Below, one piece after another: positions 44,155 through 54,913 of a stretch of 64,000 nt of DNA. The first letter of the stretch is position 1. Each line of letters opens with the position of its first letter. Both the position numbers and the translations under genes were made by a program. Source of the DNA: an uncultured Bacteroidales bacterium (GTDB lineage Bacteria > Bacteroidota > Bacteroidia > Bacteroidales > UBA932); contig CALVDG010000001.1 in the NCBI GenBank assembly GCA_944326255.1, forward strand, positions 1 to 64,000, written 5' to 3'. The notes under the pieces were generated by a model. That model saw only the letters and a program-made list of their open reading frames with translations, had not been told where the DNA came from and searched no databases.

Positions 44155-46316
44155 GACGTATTCTTGGTTTTGCTTTTTTCCTGCTGTTGTGCGTGGTTGT
44201 ATCTCATGCCCAGGAGGAGGACAGAGATAGTCTGGTTCGTCTGCTGTCAGCAGACAAGGCCCGTCTGGTGGAACTGAACGGCAAGGCTTACCGTAAGGTC
44301 GTGGGTGATGCGGTGTTTTTTCACAACAACACGTATCTGAAGTGTGACAGTGCGTACTGGAATGTGGATGACGAGTACATAGATGCCATAGGCTCTGTCC
44401 GGATAGAACAGGAAAATACCGTCCTTACGGGGGACAGTATCCGTTATGTGATAGCGGAGAACACGGCCAAGTTCCGCGGTCATCTGGTGGAACTGGTGGA
44501 CAGAGACAGCAATATCCTAAGAACCAATTATCTGGATTATAATACGAAAGACAGTATAGCATTCTTTTACCGGGGTGGGGCTATGAAGGACGAGGACGGC
44601 AATGTTATAGAAAGCCTGACCGGCCGGTATCAATCCAAAATAGAACAGTTTGATTTCATCGGTCAGGTGGAGATGTTCTCGGATTCACTGTTCTTCGTAT
44701 GCGATACGCTTTATTATTATGCGGACAGGGACCTGGCCGAGTTTTTCGGACATACGGGGGGCTGGTATGACCTCAATCATATATCTTCCGGTTCCGGTTG
44801 GTATGACAGGACTTCGGAAAAGTTCTTCTTTACCAGGGACGTGTACGGTCTTACAGAGGATTACGAGCTTTGGTGTGATTCGCTCAATTATGACAGGTAT
44901 GCCGAGTATGCCAGACTGCTGGGTAATGTACAGCTGCTGGATACAGTGGACAATGCCATAACCCTCGCGGGCGAGTTGCGGTACTGGAACGAGCCGCGCA
45001 GGGCGGAACTTTACCGGGATCCTGCTGTTGTCCTGATAAACGAGGAGGAGGGTGGAGTCAGGGACTCTATCTTCCTTGCATCCGATACCTTGATTTATTA
45101 CACCAAGCGGATGTGTGATGTGGACAGTGCGATGCTGGCCTCTGCGAAAGAAAGATATGAGTCCGCTCTGGTGGATCCGTTGGCGAAGAGTACTCCCCAA
45201 CAGAGTGAAGCCGGAGGCGGTCAGACTCCAGATTCGGTGTCTCCCGGAGCATCATCAGCACCGCCATCGTCTTCTGAACCACAAATGTCAGGAATGGGTG
45301 CGGAAACGGGAGCCGGGAAATCATCATCGGTCTCAGGCCGGAGTGCTGCTTCCAGGACAGCTGACTCGACTGACGTACATTCTACAGGTAATTCAGTAGC
45401 GGCAACGCCGGATTCTGTTGCGATAGCTGAATCTTTACCTGTCTCTGATTCACTTTCCGCGGCAGATTCACTTTCCGTAGCAGATTCGCTTGTTGCAACA
45501 GATTCACTTGTCGCAACAGACTCTCTTGTTGTGTCGGATTCTTTGGCTGTGGCAGATTCTCTTGCAGTCACCGATTCGTTGGCGGTCGCACCTCCAGACA
45601 CGACGCAGGTGGACTTTGTAGAGGCTTACCATCATGTCAAGATATACAAGAGCGATGTACAGGTGCTTTGCGATTCGCTGCTTTTCAACTCTATAGACTC
45701 TATTGCCAGACTTTTCACCGAACCTGTGCTCTGGTATGAAGTCGAAAGTCAGATAACGGCGGACAGTATGCAGTTCCTTATGCGGAACGGAACTCTGGAC
45801 AAGGGACTGCTTTTCGGGAATTGTTTTGTAATCTCGGAAGAAGAACCGGGGCAGTATTATCATCAGATAAAGTCTCCTGAGATGATAGGTTATTTTAAAG
45901 ACGGTCAGATATCGCGCTTTGATGCATTGGGAGGAGTGACGGCTATGTTCTATGTGGCGGAGGATTCAGTGGTGACCACCATGAACCAGAAGGAGTGCCG
46001 TATTATGACAGGAAGGATGAAAGACGGTCAGGTTCAGCGGATACTGTATACAGAGAATGTCAAGAGCGATGCATATCCTGTACGTGATTTGACACCGGAA
46101 ATGATGACTCTAAGGGATTTCAACTGGATGTCGGATAAGCGGCCTGCTACAAGGTTCGGCGTGACGGGCAGATATATACATCCGTCAGCCAGGAAAGATG
46201 CCGCGCCGTCACCGGATTTCCCGCGCTTTAAGTATGCTGAGAAATACTTTGAAGGTTATATGAAGCGTATTATGGAGGAGATAGACTTCCGTAAACCTCT
46301 GATTTGGATCAAGTGA
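44151..46316 (+). CDS. OstA-like (LptA/LptD N-domain) protein with Ser-Asp repeats
   Basis: A 721-residue exported protein starting at the ATG that overlaps the SurA stop (ATGA); an ATG nine bases upstream is also possible. Signal peptide residues 1-20 (VSHAQ). The N-terminal (about 25-300) and C-terminal (about 485-640) parts are OstA/LptA beta-jellyroll repeats (VGDAVFFHNNTYLKCDSAYW; VEAYHHVKIYKSDVQVLCDS), which carry LPS across the periplasm. Between them is a Ser/Asp/Ala-rich linker, including nine six-residue repeats SLxxxD (about residues 427-480). It presumably belongs to the LPS transport path with the LptF/LptG permeases elsewhere in the window. Confidence 0.8.
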   Translation: MRRILGFAFFLLLCVVVSHAQEEDRDSLVRLLSADKARLVELNGKAYRKVVGDAVFFHNNTYLKCDSAYWNVDDEYIDAIGSVRIEQENTVLTGDSIRYVIAENTAKFRGHLVELVDRDSNILRTNYLDYNTKDSIAFFYRGGAMKDEDGNVIESLTGRYQSKIEQFDFIGQVEMFSDSLFFVCDTLYYYADRDLAEFFGHTGGWYDLNHISSGSGWYDRTSEKFFFTRDVYGLTEDYELWCDSLNYDRYAEYARLLGNVQLLDTVDNAITLAGELRYWNEPRRAELYRDPAVVLINEEEGGVRDSIFLASDTLIYYTKRMCDVDSAMLASAKERYESALVDPLAKSTPQQSEAGGGQTPDSVSPGASSAPPSSSEPQMSGMGAETGAGKSSSVSGRSAASRTADSTDVHSTGNSVAATPDSVAIAESLPVSDSLSAADSLSVADSLVATDSLVATDSLVVSDSLAVADSLAVTDSLAVAPPDTTQVDFVEAYHHVKIYKSDVQVLCDSLLFNSIDSIARLFTEPVLWYEVESQITADSMQFLMRNGTLDKGLLFGNCFVISEEEPGQYYHQIKSPEMIGYFKDGQISRFDALGGVTAMFYVAEDSVVTTMNQKECRIMTGRMKDGQVQRILYTENVKSDAYPVRDLTPEMMTLRDFNWMSDKRPATRFGVTGRYIHPSARKDAAPSPDFPRFKYAEKYFEGYMKRIMEEIDFRKPLIWIK
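45429..45590 (+). repeat. Nine tandem 18-bp coding repeats (SLxxxD)
   Basis: Units start at 45429 and every 18 bases to 45573, each coding for a Ser-Leu-x-x-x-Asp hexamer with diverged third positions. It encodes a flexible acidic linker inside the OstA-like protein. The DNA repeat is imperfect, so the protein pattern rather than recent duplication is conserved. Confidence 0.85.
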
Positions 46317-46320
46317 TTAT

Positions 46321-46767
46321 TTATTCGGGGGAGTAGCGGCGCAGGTCCTTTTCCTTGATGGACTGGCGCTTGTCGTATTCTTTCTTGCCCCGCGCCAGGG
46401 CGATGTCCAGCTTGGCGTAGCCGTTTTCAGAGATGAACAGGCGGCGGGTGACGATGGTCAGGCCTTTCTCCTTGACGGACCTGGCCAGCTTGCGCAGCTC
46501 TTTTTTAGTCAGCAGCAGCTTGCGGTCCCGCTTGGGATCGTGGCGGTTGAATGTGCCCCACCAGTATTCGGCAATGTGCATGTTCTTGACGTAAAGCTCT
46601 CCGCCGGAGAAATAGCAGTAACTGTCCACAAGCGAGGCCTTGCCGGCCCTGATGGACTTGATCTCGGTGCCGGTCAGGACTATGCCCGCTGTGTAGTTTT
46701 CCAGAAACTCGTATTCGAACGAGGCCTTCTTGTTGCGGATTTCTATCTTGCTTTTTGCCTTTGCCAT
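46321..46767 (-). CDS. smpB: SsrA-binding protein
   Basis: A 148-residue tmRNA partner for rescue of stalled ribosomes. It has the family's [21 protein letters not shown] and the [19 protein letters not shown] segment, and ends with a basic tail ([14 protein letters not shown]), which reaches into the mRNA channel. The -7 box lies six bases before the start codon. Convergent with the OstA-like gene, four bases apart. Confidence 0.96.
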   Translation of the reverse strand: MAKAKSKIEIRNKKASFEYEFLENYTAGIVLTGTEIKSIRAGKASLVDSYCYFSGGELYVKNMHIAEYWWGTFNRHDPKRDRKLLLTKKELRKLARSVKEKGLTIVTRRLFISENGYAKLDIALARGKKEYDKRQSIKEKDLRRYSPE

Positions 46768-48469
<1,702 letters not shown>

Positions 48470-48473
48470 TATT

Positions 48474-48718
48474 ATGGAACTGTTGATAGTCTCGCCTGTC
48501 AGAACCGTGTGTGAAACGGAGGTGACCAAGGTCTTCTTCCCCGGTGCGGCCGGAGGTTTTGAGGTTTTCCCCGGCCACGCACCTCTGCTTACATCCATTA
48601 AGTCCGGCAATATCGTCTATACGCTTCCGGACGGGAAAGAGGAGACAGTGGCCGTACGCACCGGCTGTGTCCGTCTGCTGGATGACAGGATAGAGGCATG
48701 TGTGGAGACGGTAGAGCC

Positions 48719-48722
<4 letters not shown>
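48474..48722 (+). CDS. atpC: F1Fo ATP synthase subunit epsilon (short form)
   Basis: An 82-residue epsilon subunit with only the N-terminal beta-sandwich domain (MELLIVSPVRTVCETEVTKV start), lacking the C-terminal helical hairpin that inhibits ATP hydrolysis in the E. coli subunit of about 138 residues. Such a short form occurs in this phylum. Its stop overlaps atpB by ATGA. Confidence 0.9.
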
Positions 48723-50061
<1,339 letters not shown>

Positions 50062-50076
50062 TAAGGAGGACAGGCT

Positions 50077-50592
50077 ATGGGAATGTTGCAACCGGAACCG
50101 GGACTGCTCATATGGATGACCATAGCGTTCCTCATCGTCTTCGGACTGTTGGCCAGATTCGGCTTTCCGGCCATACAGAAGACTCTGGACGAGCGTAGGA
50201 AGTATATCGATTCGTCTCTGGAGGAGGCCGCGGAGGCCAGGCGCAGGCTGGAGGGGCTTCAGACAGAGATGGAAGGTGTGCGTCAGGAGGCCCAGAAGCA
50301 GAAGTCCGAGATCCTCAAGTCAGCCGCTGACGCCCGTGAGAAGATACTCGCCGAGGCCCGTCAGCGTGCCGGAGAGGAGGGCGAGCGGATTGTGGCCGCA
50401 GCCAGGCTAAGTGCCCGGAATGAGAGCGAGGCCATCATCCGGGAGGCCAGGCATCAGGTGGCCCAGCTGGCGATAGCTGTCAGCGAGAGACTGCTGCGCG
50501 GCAGACTGGAGGACACTCAGGAGCAGACCGCTCTGGCCGAGAGACTGCTTTCCGAGATAGAGCAGAGCAAAGCTGACAACAAGGAGGTATAG
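50077..50592 (+). CDS. atpF: F1Fo ATP synthase subunit b
   Basis: A 171-residue peripheral-stalk subunit with one N-terminal membrane helix (about residues 10-31) and a long charged coiled coil (about 40-170). Start follows a good ribosome site (AAGGAGG at 50063). Two bases before atpH. Confidence 0.93.
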   Translation: MGMLQPEPGLLIWMTIAFLIVFGLLARFGFPAIQKTLDERRKYIDSSLEEAAEARRRLEGLQTEMEGVRQEAQKQKSEILKSAADAREKILAEARQRAGEEGERIVAAARLSARNESEAIIREARHQVAQLAIAVSERLLRGRLEDTQEQTALAERLLSEIEQSKADNKEV

Positions 50593-50594
50593 TT

Positions 50595-51152
50595 ATGACA
50601 GGCATAGGGTTGATATCCAGACGTTATGCGAAAGCCTTGGCGGAATATTCCGCAGGGCTGGGGGAGGAGGCTGTGGTGTATGGCCAGCTGCTTCCCTTGA
50701 CGCAGCGGTATGACTATGTCCCGGCGGTACGGGAGGCCGTGCTGTCTCCCCTCGTTCCGCAGGAGGACAAGCTGGCCGTGATTTTCGCACTTTTCGATGG
50801 AGGCCCGTGCCGTTGTCTGCAGGACTTTATCCGGCTGGTACTGCGTCACCGCCGGGAGGCTTATCTCTATTTTATCATACATTCGTATGTGGAGCTTTAC
50901 CGTGAGCGTCATCACCTCAAGGAGGCAATGCTGGTTACGGCAGTACCCCTTGGTGACGGTGTGACGGAGATGGTCCGCAGCAGGATGCAGGAGCGCAGCG
51001 GATGTACGGTGAATGTCACGGCGAAAGTGGATCCGTCCATCATAGGCGGATTCGTATTCCGGATGGAAGATACCCTGCTGGATGCGAGCGTGGCTTCGCA
51101 GTTGAGGCTGCTGCGCCGTCGGCTCGGCAGCAATCCGGTCAGGAAGATTTAA
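50595..51152 (+). CDS. atpH: F1Fo ATP synthase subunit delta
   Basis: A 185-residue delta subunit that ties the b stalk to the top of F1. It has the six-helix N-terminal domain (ISRRYAKALAEYS start) and the beta/alpha C-terminal domain with IIGGFVFRMEDTLLDASV. Starts right after atpF; 19 bases before atpA. Confidence 0.9.
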   Translation: MTGIGLISRRYAKALAEYSAGLGEEAVVYGQLLPLTQRYDYVPAVREAVLSPLVPQEDKLAVIFALFDGGPCRCLQDFIRLVLRHRREAYLYFIIHSYVELYRERHHLKEAMLVTAVPLGDGVTEMVRSRMQERSGCTVNVTAKVDPSIIGGFVFRMEDTLLDASVASQLRLLRRRLGSNPVRKI

Positions 51153-51171
51153 ATATGATTAATATAAGAAT

Positions 51172-52758
51172 ATGAGTGAGAATACAGATAAGATAAAACC
51201 GTCGGAAGTCTCCTCTGCACTGCTGGCCGAACTTCAGGGAATAGACCTGGAGGCCAAGTATGCAGAGGTCGGTACGGTACTTCAGGTAAGTGACGGCGTG
51301 GTGCGTATCTTCGGACTGCGCAATGCCGAGGCCAGCGAGCTTCTCGAGTTTGACGGCGGCATGAAGGCCGTGGTGATGAACCTTGAGGAGGACAATGTTG
51401 GAGCCGTGCTGCTCGGTCCCACGGACCATATCAAGGAAGGCGACATGGTCCGCAGGACAGGCCGTACCGCGTCCATAGATGTCGGAGAAGGACTTCTGGG
51501 ACGAGTGATCAATCCTCTCGGTGAGCCGATAGACGGAGCCGGAGAGATAGCCGGGGAAAGGGTGGAGATGCCGTTGGACCGCAAGGCTCCGGGAGTCATA
51601 TTCCGTCAGCCGGTCAACCAGCCGCTTCAGACGGGTATCAAGGCCATCGACGCCATGATCCCTATCGGTCGCGGACAGAGGGAGCTTATCATCGGAGACC
51701 GTCAGACCGGCAAGACCGCGATAGCAGTCGATACGATTATCAACCAGAGGGCCAATTACGAGGCCGGAGATCCGGTGTACTGTATCTATGTGGCTGTGGG
51801 CCAGAAGGCTTCCACGGTGGCCAATCTCGTGGAGACGCTGCACAGGTACGGAGCCATGGACTATACGGTAGTGGTGGCTGCCACTGCTTCGGATCCCGCT
51901 GCGGTACAGTATTTCGCCCCGTTTGCCGGAGCCGCTATCGGCGAGTATTTCCGGGATACCGGACGGCATGCCCTGGTGGTGTACGATGACCTCTCGAAGC
52001 AGGCCGTGGCCTACCGCGAAGTCTCTCTGATACTCCGCCGTCCTTCGGGACGTGAGGCTTATCCGGGGGATATCTTCTACCTGCATTCCCGTCTGCTGGA
52101 GAGGGCGGCCAAGATCATCGCCCAGGAGGAAGTGGCCAGGGAGATGAACGATCTTCCGGTGTCTCTGAAAGGCAAGGTGCGCGGCGGCGGCTCGCTTACG
52201 GCCCTTCCTATCATCGAGACTCAGGCAGGAGACGTATCGGCCTATATCCCGACCAATGTGATATCGATTACGGATGGCCAGATATTCCTCGACACGGACT
52301 TGTTCAACGAGGGCAATATGCCTGCGATAGATGTAGGTATATCCGTTTCCCGTGTCGGCGGCAACGCCCAGGTCAAGGCCATGAAGAAGGTGGCCGGAAC
52401 TCTTAAGATAGACCAGGCGCAGTTCCGCGAGCTGGAGTCTTTCTCCAAGTTCAGCAGCGATATGGATCCTGTGACAGCCGCCGTCCTGGACCGCGGCCGC
52501 AAGAATACCCGTCTGCTCGTGCAGCCCCAGTACAGCCCCATGCCTGTGGGCCGGCAGATAGCCGTGCTTTACTGCGGCACGCACGGCCTGCTCAGGGATG
52601 TGCCGATAGAGCATGTGGCGGACTTTGAGAGACTGCTTATAGAGACCCTGAAACCTACCGGTGTGTTCGATACTCTGGCAGCCGAGGGACTGACTGATGA
52701 GGCCTGCCGGACAATAGAAAAAGCCGCTGCCGAGGTGGCCGCTGCATTAAAGGGATGA
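51172..52758 (+). CDS. atpA: F1Fo ATP synthase subunit alpha
   Basis: A 528-residue non-catalytic nucleotide-binding subunit. Walker A is [10 protein letters not shown] near residue 178. The N-terminal beta-barrel and C-terminal helical domain are complete; the alpha signature [11 protein letters not shown] is at about residue 383. Four bases before atpG. Confidence 0.97.
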   Translation: MSENTDKIKPSEVSSALLAELQGIDLEAKYAEVGTVLQVSDGVVRIFGLRNAEASELLEFDGGMKAVVMNLEEDNVGAVLLGPTDHIKEGDMVRRTGRTASIDVGEGLLGRVINPLGEPIDGAGEIAGERVEMPLDRKAPGVIFRQPVNQPLQTGIKAIDAMIPIGRGQRELIIGDRQTGKTAIAVDTIINQRANYEAGDPVYCIYVAVGQKASTVANLVETLHRYGAMDYTVVVAATASDPAAVQYFAPFAGAAIGEYFRDTGRHALVVYDDLSKQAVAYREVSLILRRPSGREAYPGDIFYLHSRLLERAAKIIAQEEVAREMNDLPVSLKGKVRGGGSLTALPIIETQAGDVSAYIPTNVISITDGQIFLDTDLFNEGNMPAIDVGISVSRVGGNAQVKAMKKVAGTLKIDQAQFRELESFSKFSSDMDPVTAAVLDRGRKNTRLLVQPQYSPMPVGRQIAVLYCGTHGLLRDVPIEHVADFERLLIETLKPTGVFDTLAAEGLTDEACRTIEKAAAEVAAALKG

Positions 52759-52762
52759 TGCC

Positions 52763-53659
52763 ATGGCTGCACTGAAAGAGCTGAAAGGACGTATAAACTC
52801 CGTGGAGAGTACGCTGAAGATCACTTCCGCCATGAAGATGGTCTCCTCTGCTAAGCTCCACCGTGTCCAGGCCTCCATGGAGGCGCTTGCCCGGTACGAG
52901 AACCGTTTCACGGAGACGGTGGCGGCTCTGTGCAGTGACCCGGATGTGGTGACGGCATCCCCCCTGTATCTGCCGCACAAGGAACTGCGTCATGCCGTGG
53001 TCATTGCCCTGGCCTCGGACAGTTCGCTCTGCGGGGCTTTCAATGCCAATGCCGTGCGTCAGCTGATATCCGCCCTGTCGGCTCTGCAGTCAGAAGGATT
53101 TACGCGGATAACAGTCTATCCGATAGGGGAGAAGATGGTGCAGGCTGTCACACGCCCCGCATTTCAGGACTGTTTCGCACCGGTATTGAAGGTCTGTGAT
53201 GACTACAGGCACATGGCCGGAAAATATTCGTTTGACGGGATAGCTCCGTTGGCCACGCAGTTGATGGAGGACTATGTCGCAGGCCGCAATGACAGGGTCT
53301 GCATGGTCTACAATCATTTTCACTCGATGGGCCGTCAGACTCCGATGACAGACCAACTGCTGCCGTTCATAGAGGAGAGTGTGGACAATATCGGCCGTGA
53401 GGCGGTGCGGGATTATATCCTGGAGCCTGACTCTGACGCTCTGCTGGCCGCTCTGCTGCCCTCGGCCACCCGCATCCGTCTGTACCGCGTGCTGCTCGAC
53501 AGTGTTACAGCGGAAAATGCCGCCCGCATGATAGCCATGCAGACGGCAACAGATAATGCTCAGGAGCTCATAGACGACCTTTCTCTCGAATACAACAAGC
53601 GCCGTCAGCAGGCCATCACGGCCGAGCTCGCCGATATCACCTCATCAGCTGAGGCTTAG
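52763..53659 (+). CDS. atpG: F1Fo ATP synthase subunit gamma
   Basis: A 298-residue central-shaft subunit with the family N-terminus (LKGRINSVESTLKITSAMKM) and the C-terminal coiled coil ending in ELIDDLSLEYNKRRQQAIT. It is the last gene of the operon and is convergent with the lipoprotein gene after it. Confidence 0.96.
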   Translation: MAALKELKGRINSVESTLKITSAMKMVSSAKLHRVQASMEALARYENRFTETVAALCSDPDVVTASPLYLPHKELRHAVVIALASDSSLCGAFNANAVRQLISALSALQSEGFTRITVYPIGEKMVQAVTRPAFQDCFAPVLKVCDDYRHMAGKYSFDGIAPLATQLMEDYVAGRNDRVCMVYNHFHSMGRQTPMTDQLLPFIEESVDNIGREAVRDYILEPDSDALLAALLPSATRIRLYRVLLDSVTAENAARMIAMQTATDNAQELIDDLSLEYNKRRQQAITAELADITSSAEA

Positions 53660-53668
53660 TCTCCGCAT

Positions 53669-54820
53669 TTATTCTGAATACTGGTAAGTTACTTCTCCGT
53701 TGATGTCGCAGGATACGGCATTGTTCACGATGAAGCTCTCGGAACCTTCGGCCTCCGGTGCTGTGATGAACAGAGCCAGGTGGCAGTTCTCAGCGACCCA
53801 TCCTTCTTCAATGTTTATGACAAATGCGTACTCAGCCGTTTCTCCGGCCTCGATTGTGCCGAGGGAGTGTCCGGTGAAGTTGGTATTTGACAGGCGGCTG
53901 TCAGCAACGCGGATACAGTTGTCATGAGTGTTGTAGTCACCTGTCCATGAAGCGGCGTTGTAGTTGGCCTGCTGGCCTTCAATGCCGTCCTCAAGCAGCC
54001 AGGCTCCTATGCGGAACTCTGAGGTCTCGGCGGCTTTGACAGAGGCTATGACTACCAGTGTGTTTCCGTCCAGTTCTGCGCGGGCGGATATTCCGGCCCT
54101 GGCCGGAGCACTGTCATAAGCCGCATCTATGGTGCTCTTCAGTCCGGCCTCGTTATTGTAGTTGTTGTAGGAAAGCGACATGTCGGCGATTACCATAGGA
54201 TATCCCATTACTCCCAATGCCATGTCCAGACCGCCTGAGTAAAAGGCCGGATCATTGGAATTGTATGAGTGGCAGGCTGTAAGCACTGTTCTGGAAGAAT
54301 AATCCTCATCGGCCATGACGCTGCGCAGGAGCTCGATCATACCGGGGCAGTATCCGCAGCCGGTGCCGGTGAACTGTGTCAGAAGGACTCTGCGTGCAAA
54401 GGATGTGTTCTCGGGTTCCGGGTCTTCCGGCAGTTCCGGTACGGGGAAGCCTATCGCGGTAATCGTTACGATATCCGTGTGCGAGGTCCCGTATGCGGCC
54501 CAGAACGAATAAGTGCCGGGTTCTGTGGTCGTGAATTTCATATCCGGAAGCTCAATCTGCTTGCTGGAACCGTCATAGAAGCGGACGTTTTCCGTTACAG
54601 GCTCACCGTTGCTCAGTACGGTGAATTCCACGGCATCCTCTCCGTTGGCATGGATGATCATTTCCGAAGCGAGCAGGACCAGTTCGGTCGAACCTACCGG
54701 ATCATTGCCGTCGTCACCATTATCATTTCCGTTATCGTTGTTCTCATCAGGCAATTCCGTGCAGGAGAAGAACATCATGGCCCCTGCGGCAAACAATGCT
54801 AAAAGTTTTAAGATCTTCAT
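53669..54820 (-). CDS. Omp28-like lipoprotein with thioredoxin-type CxxC
   Basis: A 383-residue protein from the ATG at 54820 (a TTG two codons earlier lies in the promoter). Type II signal peptide (residues 1-18) with Cys19 in MFFSC. It has an acidic, Asn/Asp-rich spacer (about residues 25-42), an Ig-like domain, then RRVLLTQFTGTGCGYCPGM, the Omp28 motif with a thioredoxin-like C-x2-C. Omp28 relatives are outer-membrane lipoproteins in this phylum. The role may be redox or adhesion; it is not known. Probably leaderless: its -7 box is three bases before the ATG. Confidence 0.82.
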   Translation of the reverse strand: MKILKLLALFAAGAMMFFSCTELPDENNDNGNDNGDDGNDPVGSTELVLLASEMIIHANGEDAVEFTVLSNGEPVTENVRFYDGSSKQIELPDMKFTTTEPGTYSFWAAYGTSHTDIVTITAIGFPVPELPEDPEPENTSFARRVLLTQFTGTGCGYCPGMIELLRSVMADEDYSSRTVLTACHSYNSNDPAFYSGGLDMALGVMGYPMVIADMSLSYNNYNNEAGLKSTIDAAYDSAPARAGISARAELDGNTLVVIASVKAAETSEFRIGAWLLEDGIEGQQANYNAASWTGDYNTHDNCIRVADSRLSNTNFTGHSLGTIEAGETAEYAFVINIEEGWVAENCHLALFITAPEAEGSESFIVNNAVSCDINGEVTYQYSE

Positions 54821-54823
54821 TTT

Positions 54824-54831
54824 CAAAAGTA
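54824..54831 (-). promoter_or_regulatory. -7 box of the Omp28-like gene
   Basis: TACTTTTG on the minus strand (54831-54824), only three bases before the ATG at 54820. Confidence 0.5.
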
Positions 54832-54848
54832 TTTTCTTGTCTGCTAAA

Positions 54849-54897
54849 CCGCACCGAACGGGTGGTCCGGCAAACTGTCAGGCCACCCGTCATGCGG
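54849..54897 (-). terminator. Large stem-loop between the two lipoprotein genes
   Basis: ACGGGTGG (54858-54865) pairs with CCACCCGT (54883-54890), flanked by a second arm, CCGCA (54849) and TGCGG (54893). It lies just after the stop of the 870-residue gene on the minus strand. It is a likely terminator or mRNA-stabilising structure; the following T run is short. Confidence 0.55.
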
Positions 54898-54913
54898 TAG
54901 GTAAATAGTTTAT

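Noticed and set aside
45429-45590. Non-coding tandem repeat or CRISPR-like array
   Set aside because: The 18-bp units stay in frame inside the OstA-like gene and encode a conserved SLxxxD hexamer.
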